The notes: generated by a model from the sequence alone, not told the origin. DNA of 64,000 nt from Deltaproteobacteria bacterium (GCA_029261815.1 JAJDAQ010000179.1:51092-115091), one strand, 5' to 3'; positions 32,883 to 47,114 are shown, numbered from the stretch's first letter. Made by a program: numbers and translations.

Positions 32883-35267
32883 CTAGCCGACCGTCACCAA
32901 CGCGAGTCGATCACCCCAGCGTTCTGCGACAGCGTGGGCCAATTCTGGCGCCTTCCGAAGGCCCGGGTCGCGGGCGACGCGTTCGCGGGCGGCTTCCCGC
33001 GCGATGGCCACGAGGCGCGTGTCCCGAACCAGGTCCGCGAACCGAAGGTCCGGCAGCCGGCCATGCTGTCGGGTCCCAAGGAAATCCCCGGGGCCGCGAA
33101 TCTCGAGGTCTGCGTCCGCGATCTTGAAACCGTCGGTCGTCGCCAACATCGCGCGTAGACGCGCTTCACTGTCTTCGGATCCGCCGCGCGCGACCATCAA
33201 ACAGGTGCCGGGACGCTCGCCCCGCCCGACGCGCCCACGGAGTTGGTGGAGCTGCGCGAGCCCGAACCGCTCTGCGTGCTCGATCACCATGAGCGTCGCG
33301 TTGGGGACGTCGACGCCGACTTCGATCACCGTCGTCGAGACCAGGATCTGCGATTCTCCCGCCTCGAACCGCGCCATCGCTGCACTGCGTTCCGCCGAAT
33401 CCAGCCGGCCGTGCACGAGGTCGACGGTGACGTCGGGAAGTGCCCGCGCGATCGCGGCCGCTTGATCGGTTGCCGCGCGCAGGTCCACCTTCTCACTCTC
33501 TTCCACGAGCGGATACACCACGTAGACCTGTTCGCCGCGCGAAAGCGTCGCCTTCACTTCATCGAGCACCTGGCGCCCCTCCCCACTGCGAAGAAGCGCG
33601 GTGCGTGCCGGACTCCGGCCCGGCGGAAGCTCGTCGATCACCGAGACGTCGAGGTCACCATAGAGGGTCATGGCCAGACTTCGCGGAATGGGCGTCGCCG
33701 TCATGACGAGCGTGTGCGGGGCCGTATCCCCCGGTGCCTTCGCGGCCAACGCCTTGCGCTGCAACACGCCAAAGCGATGCTGTTCGTCGATCACGACCAG
33801 CGCGAGCCGATTGAACCGGACGTCTTCCTGGACCAGGGAGTGGGTCCCAATGATGAGATCGATCTCACCGGCGGCCAGACGCGCCCGGATCTCCTGGGCT
33901 TCTGGCTTGGGAACCGATGATGTCAGCAACGCGAGGCGAACCTCGGGGACGCCGGCCAGCAGCGTTCGGAGGGTTCGCGCGTGCTGCTCGGCCAGCAACT
34001 CGGTCGGCGCCATCAACGCCGCCTGGCATCGCGCTTCCGCGAGTGCGACGGCGGCCAGTGCAGCAACGACGGTCTTACCGCTCCCCACGTCCCCCTGGAG
34101 AAGACGCGACATCGGATGATCGCGCCCGAGATCATCGGCGATTTCGCCCCAGGCGCGCTGCTGCGCCGCGGTCAACGTGAAGGGGAGACTCGCCTGTGCG
34201 CGTTGAACCAGGGTCCCAAACGACACTTCGATCGCGGCGACGCGTTTCCGATCCGCATGACGAAGCGCCAGACCCAACTCGAGCAGGTAGAGCTCTTCCA
34301 GGACCAGCCGCTCGTGCGCTCGGGACTCGTGTGCGTGGAACTTCTCGGGGTCGGCGTCCGACGGCGGCGCGTGGATGTCGCGTACCGCTTGCGCCGGAGA
34401 GGGCAGCGAACGCTCCTGGACGAGGGCTTCGGGCAAGAGGCCGGGCAACAGATCCGCATGGTGTTCGACTGCCGTGGCCACCCAACGACGAAAGGTCCGC
34501 GCCGGAACGCCATCGGGCGCCGTATAGCTCGGCACGAGCCCCTCCCCTGTCGTCTCCAGATCCTCTTCGCCAATGATGTCGATGTCAGGGTGCACGACTT
34601 CCTTATCAAAGCGGTAACGCCGGACTTCGCCTGCGGCACGCAGTGTCACACCCTTGCGGACGGCCTTTGCCAACGAGTCGCCGCCACGAAACCATTTCAG
34701 CGTCACCGTGCCCGTGCCATCGCTCAACACGGCCTGGAACATCCGGCCGGCGCGACCGCGGCCGCGCGTGCTCACGTGGTCGGCCAGCAGAACCTCGCCA
34801 ACGAACGTCGCGTTCGAACCGACCTTGAGCGCCCCGATCTTCTGGAGCACCCGCCGGTCCTGGTAACGCGACGGCAGATGGAAGAGGAGATCCACCATCC
34901 GCCCCAATCCGCGCTTGCGCATCGTGTCCGCGCGCTTGGGACCGACACCCGGAAGTGTCGCCACCGACTGCGCCAGGGCCGCATCGGCATAACCCGACTC
35001 CATGAATGGGCCAAGGGCCTCCAGCGCGCCGCTCACGGCCGCGCGCCGAGCGTCGCCCGACAGCGACTCACCGAACATCCTGGCGACATCGACGCAAGCC
35101 TTCTTCGCATCGGGGGGGATCGCCATCTCGGCAAGTCGCTCAGCGGCATTCGAGACAGAGGCCTCGAGGTCGCGAACGCGGTCCACACGAGCGAAGTCGT
35201 CGGCCGCCGCGAATTGCAGAGGACCGGTCAGCGCTTCGAGCGCCGCCTGGAACGGAACCGGTTTCAC
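32883..35267 (-). CDS. recG: ATP-dependent DNA helicase RecG
   Basis: 794 residues. Unwinds branched DNA and reverses stalled forks. Wedge/OB domain in the first half ('LPGVGPKRADTMRKRGLGRM', LLFHLPSRYQDRR), then SF2 motifs: Walker A 'LLQGDVGSGKTVVAALAAV', 'VVIDEQHRFGVLQRKAL' (DEQH), 'MTATPIPRSLAMTLYGDLDV', and motif VI 'QLRGRVGRGERPGTCL'. An N-terminal extension of about 115 residues with helix-hairpin-like sequence precedes the wedge. The start is GTG 35267, 9 nt after carB; it ends the pyrimidine operon. Confidence 0.95.
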   Translation of the reverse strand: MKPVPFQAALEALTGPLQFAAADDFARVDRVRDLEASVSNAAERLAEMAIPPDAKKACVDVARMFGESLSGDARRAAVSGALEALGPFMESGYADAALAQSVATLPGVGPKRADTMRKRGLGRMVDLLFHLPSRYQDRRVLQKIGALKVGSNATFVGEVLLADHVSTRGRGRAGRMFQAVLSDGTGTVTLKWFRGGDSLAKAVRKGVTLRAAGEVRRYRFDKEVVHPDIDIIGEEDLETTGEGLVPSYTAPDGVPARTFRRWVATAVEHHADLLPGLLPEALVQERSLPSPAQAVRDIHAPPSDADPEKFHAHESRAHERLVLEELYLLELGLALRHADRKRVAAIEVSFGTLVQRAQASLPFTLTAAQQRAWGEIADDLGRDHPMSRLLQGDVGSGKTVVAALAAVALAEARCQAALMAPTELLAEQHARTLRTLLAGVPEVRLALLTSSVPKPEAQEIRARLAAGEIDLIIGTHSLVQEDVRFNRLALVVIDEQHRFGVLQRKALAAKAPGDTAPHTLVMTATPIPRSLAMTLYGDLDVSVIDELPPGRSPARTALLRSGEGRQVLDEVKATLSRGEQVYVVYPLVEESEKVDLRAATDQAAAIARALPDVTVDLVHGRLDSAERSAAMARFEAGESQILVSTTVIEVGVDVPNATLMVIEHAERFGLAQLHQLRGRVGRGERPGTCLMVARGGSEDSEARLRAMLATTDGFKIADADLEIRGPGDFLGTRQHGRLPDLRFADLVRDTRLVAIAREAARERVARDPGLRKAPELAHAVAERWGDRLALVTVG

Positions 35268-35276
35268 GCCCGGAGC

Positions 35277-38492
<3,216 letters not shown>

Positions 38493-38493
38493 G

Positions 38494-39690
38494 TCAGGCT
38501 CCCTTCGCCACCTGGGCGCCGCTCACGGCTTCGCCCTGCTTGTGTCGCAGTGTCATCTCGCGGAAGCGAGAAAAGAAATATCGAACATCGTGCGGTCCCG
38601 GAGCGGCCTCGGGGTGGTACTGAACAGAGAAGAGCGGACGCTCCGCATGCGCCAGCCCTTCCACGGTGTCGTCGTTCAGGTTGATATGCGTGATCTCGAC
38701 CGCTTCGCCGGCAGCGCGAAGGCTCTCTGCGTCCACGGCATAACCATGGTTCTCGGCGCAGATCGCCACTTTTCCAGTCGCCAGGTCCTTGCCCGGTTGG
38801 TTGCCGCCGTGGTGTCCGAACTTGAGCTTTCGCGTGGTTCCGCCAAGCGCGAGGCCCAGGATCTGGTGGCCGAGGCAGATCCCGAAAACCGGATACTCGC
38901 GCGTCAGCGCGAAGACGTGCTCAAGGACCCCCTCGACGGCAGCGGGATCACCCGGGCCGTTCGAAAGAAAGATGGCGTCCGGTGCCAGCGCGCGCACTTC
39001 GTCCGCCGTCGTCGTGGCCGGCACAACGTGCACTTCGAAGCCGTGTTCGACGAGCTGACGCAGGATGTTCCGCTTCACACCGAAGTCGTAAGCAACGACT
39101 CGCAAAGGCGGTCCTGGACGTGCAGCCGCCGGCATTTGCCCCGACACGCCACGCCAGTCCCCCTCGGTCCAATCGTACGCTTCGTCACAGCTCACCCTGG
39201 AAACGAGATCGATCTGCTCGAGCGAGGGCGCTGCCTTTGCGCGGTCGACGAGTTCGGCGTCATCCTGCAGGTCGGGATCCGTGCTGATGCAGCCGTTCTG
39301 GAACCCTTGCGTCCGGATCCGGCGCACCAACGCGCGCGTATCGATGGCCGAGAGCGCCGGGATTCCGCTCCGTTCGAGGAATGCTGGCAACGACTCTTCC
39401 GATCGATAGTTGCTAGGCGTCGAGAACAGCTCCTTGGCCACGAATCCACTCAGGAACGGCTTGGCGGACTCATCATCGGCGCGATTGACGCCAACGTTCC
39501 CGATCTGGGTGTAGGTCATCGCCACGATCTGCCCGGCGTAGGATGGATCGGTCAGGATCTCCTGGTAGCCGGTCAGGCTCGTGTTGAAGCAGACCTCACC
39601 GGTTTGAACCGTCCGCGCTCCATTGGAGATCCCGCGATAGACGGTGCCGTCGGCCAGGGCCAACCGCGCGGGGGCGGGGGCGGGACTCAT
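38494..39690 (-). CDS. carA: Carbamoyl-phosphate synthase small subunit
   Basis: 398 residues. N-terminal CPSase_sm domain ('[20 protein letters not shown]'), C-terminal class I glutamine amidotransferase with nucleophile Cys in '[16 protein letters not shown]' and the His/Glu pair near '[15 protein letters not shown]'. It supplies ammonia to CarB. The start overlaps the pyrC stop by 4 nt and carB follows directly. Confidence 0.97.
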   Translation of the reverse strand: MSPAPAPARLALADGTVYRGISNGARTVQTGEVCFNTSLTGYQEILTDPSYAGQIVAMTYTQIGNVGVNRADDESAKPFLSGFVAKELFSTPSNYRSEESLPAFLERSGIPALSAIDTRALVRRIRTQGFQNGCISTDPDLQDDAELVDRAKAAPSLEQIDLVSRVSCDEAYDWTEGDWRGVSGQMPAAARPGPPLRVVAYDFGVKRNILRQLVEHGFEVHVVPATTTADEVRALAPDAIFLSNGPGDPAAVEGVLEHVFALTREYPVFGICLGHQILGLALGGTTRKLKFGHHGGNQPGKDLATGKVAICAENHGYAVDAESLRAAGEAVEITHINLNDDTVEGLAHAERPLFSVQYHPEAAPGPHDVRYFFSRFREMTLRHKQGEAVSGAQVAKGA

Positions 39691-40982
39691 GGGTGCAGTA
39701 CTCCTCGGTCGACGTGAAAGACGACCTCACCATCGACCAGGGTCGTCACGACCCGACCGATCATTTCTTTGCCGTTCCACGGCGAGTTCCGGCTCTTCGA
39801 ATAGCCCTTCGTCGTGTCGTAGGTCCAACGTCGTTCCGGGTCGAAGATCGCGACGTCGGCCGGCGCGCCGCGCGTAAGGCGACCCGTCTCCAGCTGGAAG
39901 ACCTTGGCCGGCCGGAAGGTAAGGGCCGCGATCAGCTGCATCGGAGTGAGCCGGCCGTCCCGAACGAGTTGAAGAACGACGGGAAGCGCGGTCTCGAGAC
40001 CCAGCACACCGGGAGGTGCCTCGGTGAATTCGACCTCCTTCTCGTGGACGGCGTGAGGTGCGTGGTCGGTAGCGATCGCGTCGAGCGTTCCGTCCGCCAA
40101 CCCCACGATGCAGGCTTCGACATCGGCCGGGCCTCGCAGCGGCGGTGCCATCTTGGTGTTCGTGTCGTACCCCATCGTCTCCGCATCGGTCAGCGTCAGA
40201 TGATGGGGGGTTACTTCGCCCGTCACATGGATTCCGCGCGCACGCGCCTCCCGGATCAGCGCCACCGCCCCTCCGGTGGACACATGTCCGACATGCAGAT
40301 GGCCGCCCGTAATCTCAGCGAGATGTACGTCGCGCGAGACGTTGATCGTCTCCGCGGCTGCGGGGTTGCCGGGCAAGCCCAGCTTGGTCGAAACCGGCCC
40401 TTCATTGACCACGCCGTCGCGAACGAGCGACAGGTCTTCGGCATGCACGCTGATCGGGCGACCGACCATCTTTGAGTATTCCAGGACGCGACGCTGCATG
40501 TCGCTGTCCATGATCGTGCGGCCATCATCGCTGAACGCGACAGCACCGGCTTCCACCAGCGCGGCCATCTCGGTCATGATCTCGCCCTTGAGACCCTTGG
40601 TTGCTGCCGCAACGGGCAGAATCTTGACGGGGCTTTCGTTGCGCGCCCGGTCGAGGATGTACTCGGTCACGGACGGGTCATCGTTCACCGGATCGGTGTT
40701 GGCCATGCAACAGATCGACGTGAAGCCACCGGCGGCCCCGGCGCTTCCGCCGGATGCGATGTCTTCCTTGTACTCCTGCCCCGGCTCCCGGAGATGCGCG
40801 TGCAGGTCGATGAAGCCGGGCGTGACCCAGCAACCAGAGGCATCGACCATTTCGGCATCGCGGGCATCGATCGACGCGTCGACGGCTGCGATGCGACCGT
40901 CTTCGATCAACACATCGGCACGTTCGTCGCGCTCGACGGCGGGATCGATCACACGACCGCCTCGGATGAGTACGCGGGCCAC
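39687..40982 (-). CDS. pyrC: Dihydroorotase, class I
   Basis: 431 residues, metal-dependent amidohydrolase. '[19 protein letters not shown]' holds the HxH metal ligands and substrate Arg. 'VHAEDLSLV', '[14 protein letters not shown]' and '[17 protein letters not shown]' (His and catalytic Asp) are intact, so the enzyme is predicted active rather than a pseudo-dihydroorotase partner. The start is GTG 40982, sharing one nt with the pyrB stop. Class I enzymes often bind aspartate transcarbamoylase. Confidence 0.95.
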   Translation of the reverse strand: MARVLIRGGRVIDPAVERDERADVLIEDGRIAAVDASIDARDAEMVDASGCWVTPGFIDLHAHLREPGQEYKEDIASGGSAGAAGGFTSICCMANTDPVNDDPSVTEYILDRARNESPVKILPVAAATKGLKGEIMTEMAALVEAGAVAFSDDGRTIMDSDMQRRVLEYSKMVGRPISVHAEDLSLVRDGVVNEGPVSTKLGLPGNPAAAETINVSRDVHLAEITGGHLHVGHVSTGGAVALIREARARGIHVTGEVTPHHLTLTDAETMGYDTNTKMAPPLRGPADVEACIVGLADGTLDAIATDHAPHAVHEKEVEFTEAPPGVLGLETALPVVLQLVRDGRLTPMQLIAALTFRPAKVFQLETGRLTRGAPADVAIFDPERRWTYDTTKGYSKSRNSPWNGKEMIGRVVTTLVDGEVVFHVDRGVLHP

Positions 40983-41920
40983 TAGGAAGCCTCCTCGTTG
41001 CGGGAGCGCTTTCGACCCGCGAGCAAATAGAGCACGGCCATCCGCATGGCGACGCCGTTTCGGACCTGATCCAGGATCACACTCGGTCGATCGTCCGTGA
41101 GGTCGTGCGAGAGTTCGACGCCCCGATTGACCGGGCCGGGATGCATCACGATCGCGTCATCCTTGGCGAAGCGCATCTTTGCGCGATCGATTCCAAAAGT
41201 GGCGTTGTACTCGCGCACGCTCGGGAGCATCGAACCGGACAGCCGTTCGCGTTGGATCCGTAGCGCCATCACGACGTCGGCACCGTCGAGCGCCTCGCGC
41301 AGAGAGGTGAAGGCTTTGACGCCCAGGCTCTCGACTTCGACCGGCATCATGGTCGGCGGGCCGGCCACGCGAACTTCGGCCCCCATCTTCGTGAAGGCAT
41401 AGACATTCGAGCGCGCCACCCGCGAGTGTGCGATGTCGCCGACGATCGTGACCGTCAGCCCATCGACGCGCCCCTTGTTCTCGACCACCGTCATCAGGTC
41501 GAGCAGCGCCTGGGTCGGGTGCTCGTGTGCGCCGTCCCCTGCGTTGATGACCGGGGCGTCGAGCACGTCGGCGATTCGCTTTGGCACACCGGCGACCTGG
41601 TGGCGCACGACGACGGCGTCTGGATCCATCGCGTCAAGCGTCTTGGCCGTGTCGAGGATGCTCTCGCTCTTCGAAAGACTCGATGAAGACGGGCTGAAGT
41701 TCACGACATCGGCCGAGAGCCGCTTCCCCGCAATCTCGAAGCTCGTCCGTGTTCGTGTGGAAGATTCGAAGAAGAGGTTGATGATCGTCCGGCCGCGCAA
41801 CGTCGGGACCTTCTTCACTTCCCGTTCGCCGACTTCCTTCATGTGTTGGGCGGTATCGAGGATGAGCTCGATGTCGTCCCGGTCGAGATCCTCGATGCCG
41901 AGTAGTCCGCGTCCCATCAT
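40982..41920 (-). CDS. pyrB: Aspartate carbamoyltransferase catalytic subunit
   Basis: 312 residues. 'FFESSTRTRTSFEIAGKRLS' binds carbamoyl phosphate, 'SSLSKSESILDTAKTLDAMD' is the SxxK loop of the neighbouring subunit, and 'HPTQALLDLMTV' and 'MHPGPVNRGVEL' are the aspartate site. No pyrI regulatory gene is present, so it is the trimer or dihydroorotase-associated type. The start overlaps the pyrR stop (ATGA). Confidence 0.96.
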   Translation of the reverse strand: MMGRGLLGIEDLDRDDIELILDTAQHMKEVGEREVKKVPTLRGRTIINLFFESSTRTRTSFEIAGKRLSADVVNFSPSSSSLSKSESILDTAKTLDAMDPDAVVVRHQVAGVPKRIADVLDAPVINAGDGAHEHPTQALLDLMTVVENKGRVDGLTVTIVGDIAHSRVARSNVYAFTKMGAEVRVAGPPTMMPVEVESLGVKAFTSLREALDGADVVMALRIQRERLSGSMLPSVREYNATFGIDRAKMRFAKDDAIVMHPGPVNRGVELSHDLTDDRPSVILDQVRNGVAMRMAVLYLLAGRKRSRNEEAS

Positions 41921-42555
41921 GCCGACGTCCCCCCTTCCCCGCGGAGCAACACCATTTCCATCGTCTCTGCGTCGGTCTCGCCGCTGACTCGGAGCTTCAC
42001 CAGGTCGGTGCGCCCGGTCGCGATGTTCTTGCCGACGTAGTCGATCTTGATCGGAAGCTCGCGGTGTCCGCGGTCGACCAGTGCCACCACCTGCACTGCA
42101 CTCGGCCGGCCGAAGTCCATCAACGCATCCATCGCGGCACGGATGGTGCGGCCAGTGCTCGCGACGTCGTCTACCAGCACCACGACGTGCCCGTCCACGG
42201 CCGAGGGCATTTCGGTGCGTCGAAGTTTCGGGCGCGCGCCACTGGAGACCAGGTCGTCTCGATACAGGGTCGTGTCGAGCACGCCCACCGGCACTTCGAG
42301 GTCGGCGATTTCGGCCAGGTTCCGGGCAATCTGACGCGCCAGCGGCACACCGCCGTTCGGAATCCCGACCAGGTAGAGGGCCTCAGGCGCCTCAGCCCGT
42401 TCGATCAACTCGTGGGAAATCCGCATGAGGGCGCGTCCAATGGCAACAGAGTCCAGCACCACGCCGGCCGAACCAGAATCCGCTGCGGAGGCGCCTGAAG
42501 CGTCCGCGGTCGAGCGGCTCCCTGAGAGGGAGGAATGGGGGGGGTCGGTTGCCAA
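41917..42555 (-). CDS. pyrR: Pyrimidine operon regulator PyrR
   Basis: 212 residues. PRTase fold with the PRPP loop 'VVLVDDVASTGRTIRAAMDA', plus 'RALMRISHELIERAEAP' and 'LVGIPNGGVPLARQIA'. Typical PyrR is about 180 residues; here a 30-residue Ser/Ala/Gly-rich N-terminal extension precedes the conserved VVLDSVAIGRAL. TTG 42555 is supported by AAAGG six nt upstream that lies within a PyrR-binding RNA element. The alternative is GTG 42462, which would give the usual length. PyrR senses UMP/UTP and controls pyrB-pyrC-carAB. Confidence 0.9.
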   Translation of the reverse strand: MATDPPHSSLSGSRSTADASGASAADSGSAGVVLDSVAIGRALMRISHELIERAEAPEALYLVGIPNGGVPLARQIARNLAEIADLEVPVGVLDTTLYRDDLVSSGARPKLRRTEMPSAVDGHVVVLVDDVASTGRTIRAAMDALMDFGRPSAVQVVALVDRGHRELPIKIDYVGKNIATGRTDLVKLRVSGETDAETMEMVLLRGEGGTSA

Positions 42556-42561
42556 GATGCG

Positions 42562-42594
42562 CCTTTGACCGCCTCTCTGGACGGAGTTAAAAGG
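42562..42594 (-). promoter_or_regulatory. PyrR-binding RNA element at the pyrR start
   Basis: On the minus strand the 33-nt element has CCTTT...AAAGG outer pairing, an inner CCG/CGG stem and the conserved loop 'GTCCAGAGAGGC', which matches the known PyrR recognition loop. Its 3' arm contains the AAAGG that would serve as ribosome-binding site for pyrR, so PyrR-UMP binding should hide it and repress translation, as described in mycobacteria. Confidence 0.85.
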
Positions 42595-42702
42595 AGCGGA
42601 ATGCCGGGGCGCAGGATACCGCCCGTCACCGACCCTGCCACCGGGTGGAGCCGAGACGACGTTTAGGGTCAGAAAGCCGGCCCCTCGCGCGTCGAAAGGT
42701 GC

Positions 42703-43536
42703 CTAGAGGCGCGGCTCCTCGCCGGGTTCCAGGCATCGCACCGTTTGGCCCATGCGGTTCCAGCGCATCCTGTTGGTGAGGTTGTCCACCCAGGTGAGCG
42801 GGTTCAGCAACGCGAACCAGCTGTCGTTCCAGTCCCAAGACCAGTAGTTGAGGCCCGCGGGACCCGAAAGATCTACGAGGCGAACCGTCCCGGCCTTTCG
42901 GCCGTCATGCGAGTTATCGCGATTGTCGCCCATGAAGAGATATCGACCTTCTTCGATCGTCCGTTCTCGCATGTCGATCCCGGGATCGAGCGGGTCGTCG
43001 AGCACGATGTGACGACACTCCCCCAGTGTCTCGATCAACACGTCACGTTCGACCCCGCGCTCATCGATGAAGACCTGTCCGGTTCGTTCGATCGGCGCCG
43101 GTTCGCCGTTGAGAACGAGCTGACCGTTGCGGTAGGCGACCCGATCGCCCGGCATACCGACCAGGCGTTTCACGAAGTTGTCGGTGGGATAGTCGGGCTT
43201 CACATCGGGCGGATAGATTCCGGATTGTGGGCCGCGGGCGAACTGGAAGACCACGACCTCGCCCCGCTCGGGGGATCGCATCCCGGGGAATCGCCAGCTC
43301 GCACCCGGAAGCTTCGGTCCGTAGACGAACTTGTTCACGAAAACGTGGTCGCCGATCAGCAGGGTCGGAAACATGGAACTCGAAGGGACGTAGAACGTCT
43401 GGAACAAGAACGTCCGAACGACGAGCGCGACTGCCACGGCAAGAATCAAGGTGGGGAGATCGTCTCGCCAGAAATCAGGACGCTCGTCCTCGGCTTCAGA
43501 ATCCGGCGATGCACCGGTCGACGACTTGCTGCTCAA
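42703..43536 (-). CDS. lepB: Signal peptidase I, paralogue 2
   Basis: 277 residues. One N-terminal transmembrane helix ('PTLILAVAVALVVRTFLFQT'), box B 'VPSSSMFPTLLIGDHVF' with catalytic Ser, box D 'NFVKRLVGMPGDRV' with catalytic Lys, and 'FMGDNRDNSHDGR' (box E). ATG 43536 overlaps the stop of the first lepB by 4 nt. Cleaves signal peptides at the periplasmic face; a second enzyme may take other substrates. Confidence 0.95.
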   Translation of the reverse strand: MSSKSSTGASPDSEAEDERPDFWRDDLPTLILAVAVALVVRTFLFQTFYVPSSSMFPTLLIGDHVFVNKFVYGPKLPGASWRFPGMRSPERGEVVVFQFARGPQSGIYPPDVKPDYPTDNFVKRLVGMPGDRVAYRNGQLVLNGEPAPIERTGQVFIDERGVERDVLIETLGECRHIVLDDPLDPGIDMRERTIEEGRYLFMGDNRDNSHDGRKAGTVRLVDLSGPAGLNYWSWDWNDSWFALLNPLTWVDNLTNRMRWNRMGQTVRCLEPGEEPRL

Positions 43537-44330
43537 TGCACTCTCTCCCCGACTCGGTCCCAGCGGATCTGTTGGAGCCGGTCCCAGAAACTTCCAAGGG
43601 CGTGCGGCGGCTGCATGCCCCAGCCCTCACCCCACGACCAGTAGATCATCCAGACCGGGCCGATCAGATCGGCCCGTGGCACCGTGCCCAGTATCCGGCT
43701 GTCCGTCGACCGATCGCGATAGTCGCCCATTACGAAATAGCGACCGACCGGAACGTCGCGAACAAAATCGCGGGGAGCCGGGTCGTTCTCCCGAGCCAGC
43801 GAATGCTGGCCAGTCGAGAGAATTTCGCTCCAACCCTTGAGTCGGCGCCCACCGGCATCGACCCAGGTCTCGCCTGTCGGCCAGGAATCCACGCGCTGTC
43901 CGTTCACCCACAGCGCGCCCCCACGCCCCTCGACGCGGTCACCGGGCAGACCCACGACACGCTTGACGAACCGCTCAGCCGGGAGATCGGGGCGCTCATC
44001 GCGCGGAGCGATTTCATTCCCGCGCCTGCCGAGCTCGAAGATCACGACTTCCCCGCGGCGGGGTTCGCGAACTGCCGGCAAACGCGCCTTGCCAAAGGGG
44101 AGTCGCGCCCCGAAGACCCACTTTGCCACGAAGACGTGGTCGCCATTGCGCAGCGTAGGGAGCATCGATTCGGAGGGGATCCGATACGGCTCGATCACGA
44201 GCATCCGGAGGCCCAGGGCCAACAGCAGCGCGACAACGACGACGGTCAATTGGTCGAGCAGCCAACGGCCCGCAGAGCGCACCGACGGTCCGACCGCGGC
44301 CCCGGCGACCGGGCGGTCAGCGCCCGTCAC
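43533..44330 (-). CDS. lepB: Signal peptidase I, paralogue 1
   Basis: 265 residues from GTG 44330, which overlaps the lepA stop as GTGA. An open frame extending a further 138 nt lies inside lepA and is rejected. Transmembrane helix '[20 protein letters not shown]', Ser in '[17 protein letters not shown]', Lys in '[16 protein letters not shown]', and '[13 protein letters not shown]'. Direct tandem paralogue of the next gene, about a third identical by eye. Confidence 0.95.
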   Translation of the reverse strand: MTGADRPVAGAAVGPSVRSAGRWLLDQLTVVVVALLLALGLRMLVIEPYRIPSESMLPTLRNGDHVFVAKWVFGARLPFGKARLPAVREPRRGEVVIFELGRRGNEIAPRDERPDLPAERFVKRVVGLPGDRVEGRGGALWVNGQRVDSWPTGETWVDAGGRRLKGWSEILSTGQHSLARENDPAPRDFVRDVPVGRYFVMGDYRDRSTDSRILGTVPRADLIGPVWMIYWSWGEGWGMQPPHALGSFWDRLQQIRWDRVGERVH

Positions 44331-46129
44331 CCATCGTCCCCGAGTTTGAGCGCGGCCAGGAAGGCTTCCTGCGGAATCTCGACGGAGCCGACGCGCTTCA
44401 TGCGCCGCTTCCCTTCCTTCTGCTTCTCCAGCAGCTTGCGCTTTCGCGTGATGTCGCCGCCGTAGCACTTGGCGGTCACATTCTTTCGGAGGGCACGCAC
44501 GGTCGTGCGGGCGATCACCTTGGACCCGACCGCAGCCTGGATGGCGACCTCGAACATCTGACGAGGAATGAACTCCTTGAGCTTTCGCGCCAGTTCGGAA
44601 CCGCGGTGCTGCGCCTTCTCGCGATGCACGATCAACGAGAGTGCGTCGACCGGATCGCCGTTCACCAGGATGTCGAGCTTCACCAGGTTCGCGGCTTCAT
44701 AGCCGATCACGTCGTAGTCGTACGATCCATAGCCGCGCGTCACGCTCTTGATCCGGTCGTGGAAGTCCGCGACGACTTCAGCGAGGGGCAGCTCGTAGCG
44801 AATCTGCACCCGGGCCCCGTGAACCGTCATGTCGCGTTGCCTTCCGCGCCGGTCCTGACATAGCGACATGACGGACCCGACGTACTCCTGCGGCACGTGA
44901 ATGGTCGCGAGGATCATCGGCTCTTCGAGCGAGGCGAAATCGTTCGGGTCTGGCAGAGCGGCCGGACTCTCGATCTCGAACGGATCGCCGTCCTTCGGCA
45001 GCACGCGATAGCGCACGGTCGGCGCCGTCGTGATCAGCGATAGATCGTACTCGCGTTCGAGCCGTTCCTGGATGATTTCGCAGTGAAGGAAGCCGAGGAA
45101 TCCACAACGGAAGCCGAAACCGAGCGCCACGCTGGACTCCGGTTCATATTGGAACGATGCGTCGTTCAAGCGCAACTTCTCGAGCGCCGCCTTGAGCGAT
45201 TGATAGTCGTCGGCCTCCACCGGGTAGAGACCGCTGAAGACCATGGGCTTTACGTCCCGAAAGCCCGGGAGCGGCTCCCGCGCGATATTCCGCGCGCTCG
45301 TCACGGTGTCGCCGATCTTGATGTCATCGAGTGTCTTGATGCCGCAGATGAGTACACCCACCTCGCCGGCCTCGAGCTGGGTCACCTTGCGCGGGTGCGG
45401 ATCCACGACGTGTACTTCCTGCACGTCGTGTTCGGTGCCCTGCGCCATCAGCTTCACCTTGTCGCCACGGGCAATCGCGCCATCAACGACGCGTACCAAC
45501 ACGGCGACGCCCACATAGCTATCGAACCATGCGTCGAAGATGAGCGCGCGCGGCGGTGCGGCACGATCGCCGCGAGGCGCCGGCACGTCCTGCACGATCC
45601 GCTCAAGGAGGGCTTCGATTCCCTTCCCTTCCTTCGCGGAAACCGGCAAGACAGACGTCGCATCGAGGCCAATGATGTCCTCGACCTCCTGCGCCGCCGC
45701 ATCGACGTCCGCGGACGGAAGGTCGATCTTGTTGGCCACCGGGACCAGTTCGAGATCCAGGTCGATGGCCAGGTACGCATTCGCCAGCGTCTGCGCCTCG
45801 ATTCCCTGGGTCGCATCGACGACCAGGACGGCACCCTCGCAAGCCTGAAGCGCACGAGAGACTTCGTAGGAGAAGTCCACGTGACCGGGCGTATCGATCA
45901 GGTTGAGCAGGTACTCCTCACCGTCTGCGGCCCGCCACGTCATCCGCGCGGTTTGCGCCTTGATCGTGATCCCGCGCTCCTGCTCGAGATCCATCTTGTC
46001 CAGGAACTGCGCCTTCTTCTCGCGATCGCCAAGTGCACCCGTCGCATCGAGCAGCCGATCGGCCAAGGTGCTCTTCCCGTGGTCGATATGCGCGATGATG
46101 CAGAAGTTGCGAATCCGCGAGGGGTCCAT
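44327..46129 (-). CDS. lepA: Elongation factor 4 (LepA)
   Basis: 600 residues. G1 '[17 protein letters not shown]', G3 '[16 protein letters not shown]', G4 NKID ('[11 protein letters not shown]'), then domains II, III/V and the LepA-specific C-terminal domain ('[20 protein letters not shown]', '[20 protein letters not shown]'). GTPase acting on stalled/initiating ribosomes. Usual length. Its ATG shares one nt with the preceding gene's stop; lepB genes follow. Confidence 0.97.
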   Translation of the reverse strand: MDPSRIRNFCIIAHIDHGKSTLADRLLDATGALGDREKKAQFLDKMDLEQERGITIKAQTARMTWRAADGEEYLLNLIDTPGHVDFSYEVSRALQACEGAVLVVDATQGIEAQTLANAYLAIDLDLELVPVANKIDLPSADVDAAAQEVEDIIGLDATSVLPVSAKEGKGIEALLERIVQDVPAPRGDRAAPPRALIFDAWFDSYVGVAVLVRVVDGAIARGDKVKLMAQGTEHDVQEVHVVDPHPRKVTQLEAGEVGVLICGIKTLDDIKIGDTVTSARNIAREPLPGFRDVKPMVFSGLYPVEADDYQSLKAALEKLRLNDASFQYEPESSVALGFGFRCGFLGFLHCEIIQERLEREYDLSLITTAPTVRYRVLPKDGDPFEIESPAALPDPNDFASLEEPMILATIHVPQEYVGSVMSLCQDRRGRQRDMTVHGARVQIRYELPLAEVVADFHDRIKSVTRGYGSYDYDVIGYEAANLVKLDILVNGDPVDALSLIVHREKAQHRGSELARKLKEFIPRQMFEVAIQAAVGSKVIARTTVRALRKNVTAKCYGGDITRKRKLLEKQKEGKRRMKRVGSVEIPQEAFLAALKLGDDG

Positions 46130-47100
46130 CAGTCCGTTTCGCCTCGCGCCTTCAGGGCCTCGACGAAGTACTCATGCGTGCGCCGCAGTCCGACTTCGGC
46201 CGGCACCTGGGCCTCCCAGCCGAGATGCGTGCGCGCCAGCGTGATGTCGGGACGCCGGACCTTGGGGTCGTCGGCGGGCAATTCCTTGTGGATGATCTGA
46301 CTCTGGCTCCCGCAGATATCGATGATCTGGCGGGCAAGATCGAGCATCGAGATCTCGGCCTGACTGCCGATATTCATCGGCCCCACATAGTCCGACCCGA
46401 GCAGGCGCCAGAGCCCCTCGACCAGGTCGTCGACGTAACAGATCGATCGCGTCTGGCTGCCGTCGCCATAGACGGTGACGTCCTCACCCTGAAGCGCCTG
46501 GGAGAAGAAGTTCGGGATCGCTCGCCCATCATCGATCTGCATGCGCGGCCCGAATGTGTTGAAGATGCGAACGATCCGGACATCGACACCGTGATGTCGG
46601 TGATAGGCCATGGTCATCGCTTCGGCGAAACGCTTGGCCTCGTCATAGACGCCGCGAATTCCGACCGGGTTCACGTTGCCCAGGTAGGTTTCGGGCTGCG
46701 GCGAAACGAGCGGGTCGCCATAACATTCGGAAGTGCTCGCGAGCAGGAGGCGGGAGCCCTTCGCCTTGGCCAGGCCCAGCGCGCGGTGCGTTCCAAGGGA
46801 GCCGACCTTGAGGATCTCGATCGGCAGCCGCTCGAAGTCCGCGGGGCTGGCCGGCGACGCAAAATGCAGGATCGCGTCGAGCGGACCATCGACGTACAGG
46901 AAGTTCGTCACATCGTAGTGCTCGAACGAGAACTTCGGATGGCCCAGAAGCTCTTCCACGTTCGACATGTGACCCGTGAGCAGATTGTCGAAGACGATCA
47001 CTTCGCAGCCCTCGGCCAGGAGCCGGCGGCATAGATGCGATCCGATGAAACCGGCACCACCCGTGACGAGTACGCGATTGAATCCGTGGTCGCTAGACAT
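46129..47100 (-). CDS. UDP-glucuronate decarboxylase (UDP-xylose synthase)
   Basis: 323 residues from ATG 47100 (GAGGAGAA upstream). Extended SDR: '[20 protein letters not shown]' (NAD-binding GxxGxxG), '[20 protein letters not shown]', catalytic Tyr/Lys in '[20 protein letters not shown]', '[20 protein letters not shown]' and '[19 protein letters not shown]'. Converts UDP-GlcA to UDP-xylose. Located with rfbD, so a polysaccharide role is likely; no other pathway genes are present. Confidence 0.92.
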   Translation of the reverse strand: MSSDHGFNRVLVTGGAGFIGSHLCRRLLAEGCEVIVFDNLLTGHMSNVEELLGHPKFSFEHYDVTNFLYVDGPLDAILHFASPASPADFERLPIEILKVGSLGTHRALGLAKAKGSRLLLASTSECYGDPLVSPQPETYLGNVNPVGIRGVYDEAKRFAEAMTMAYHRHHGVDVRIVRIFNTFGPRMQIDDGRAIPNFFSQALQGEDVTVYGDGSQTRSICYVDDLVEGLWRLLGSDYVGPMNIGSQAEISMLDLARQIIDICGSQSQIIHKELPADDPKVRRPDITLARTHLGWEAQVPAEVGLRRTHEYFVEALKARGETD

Positions 47101-47114
47101 GTGCTTCTCCTCGT

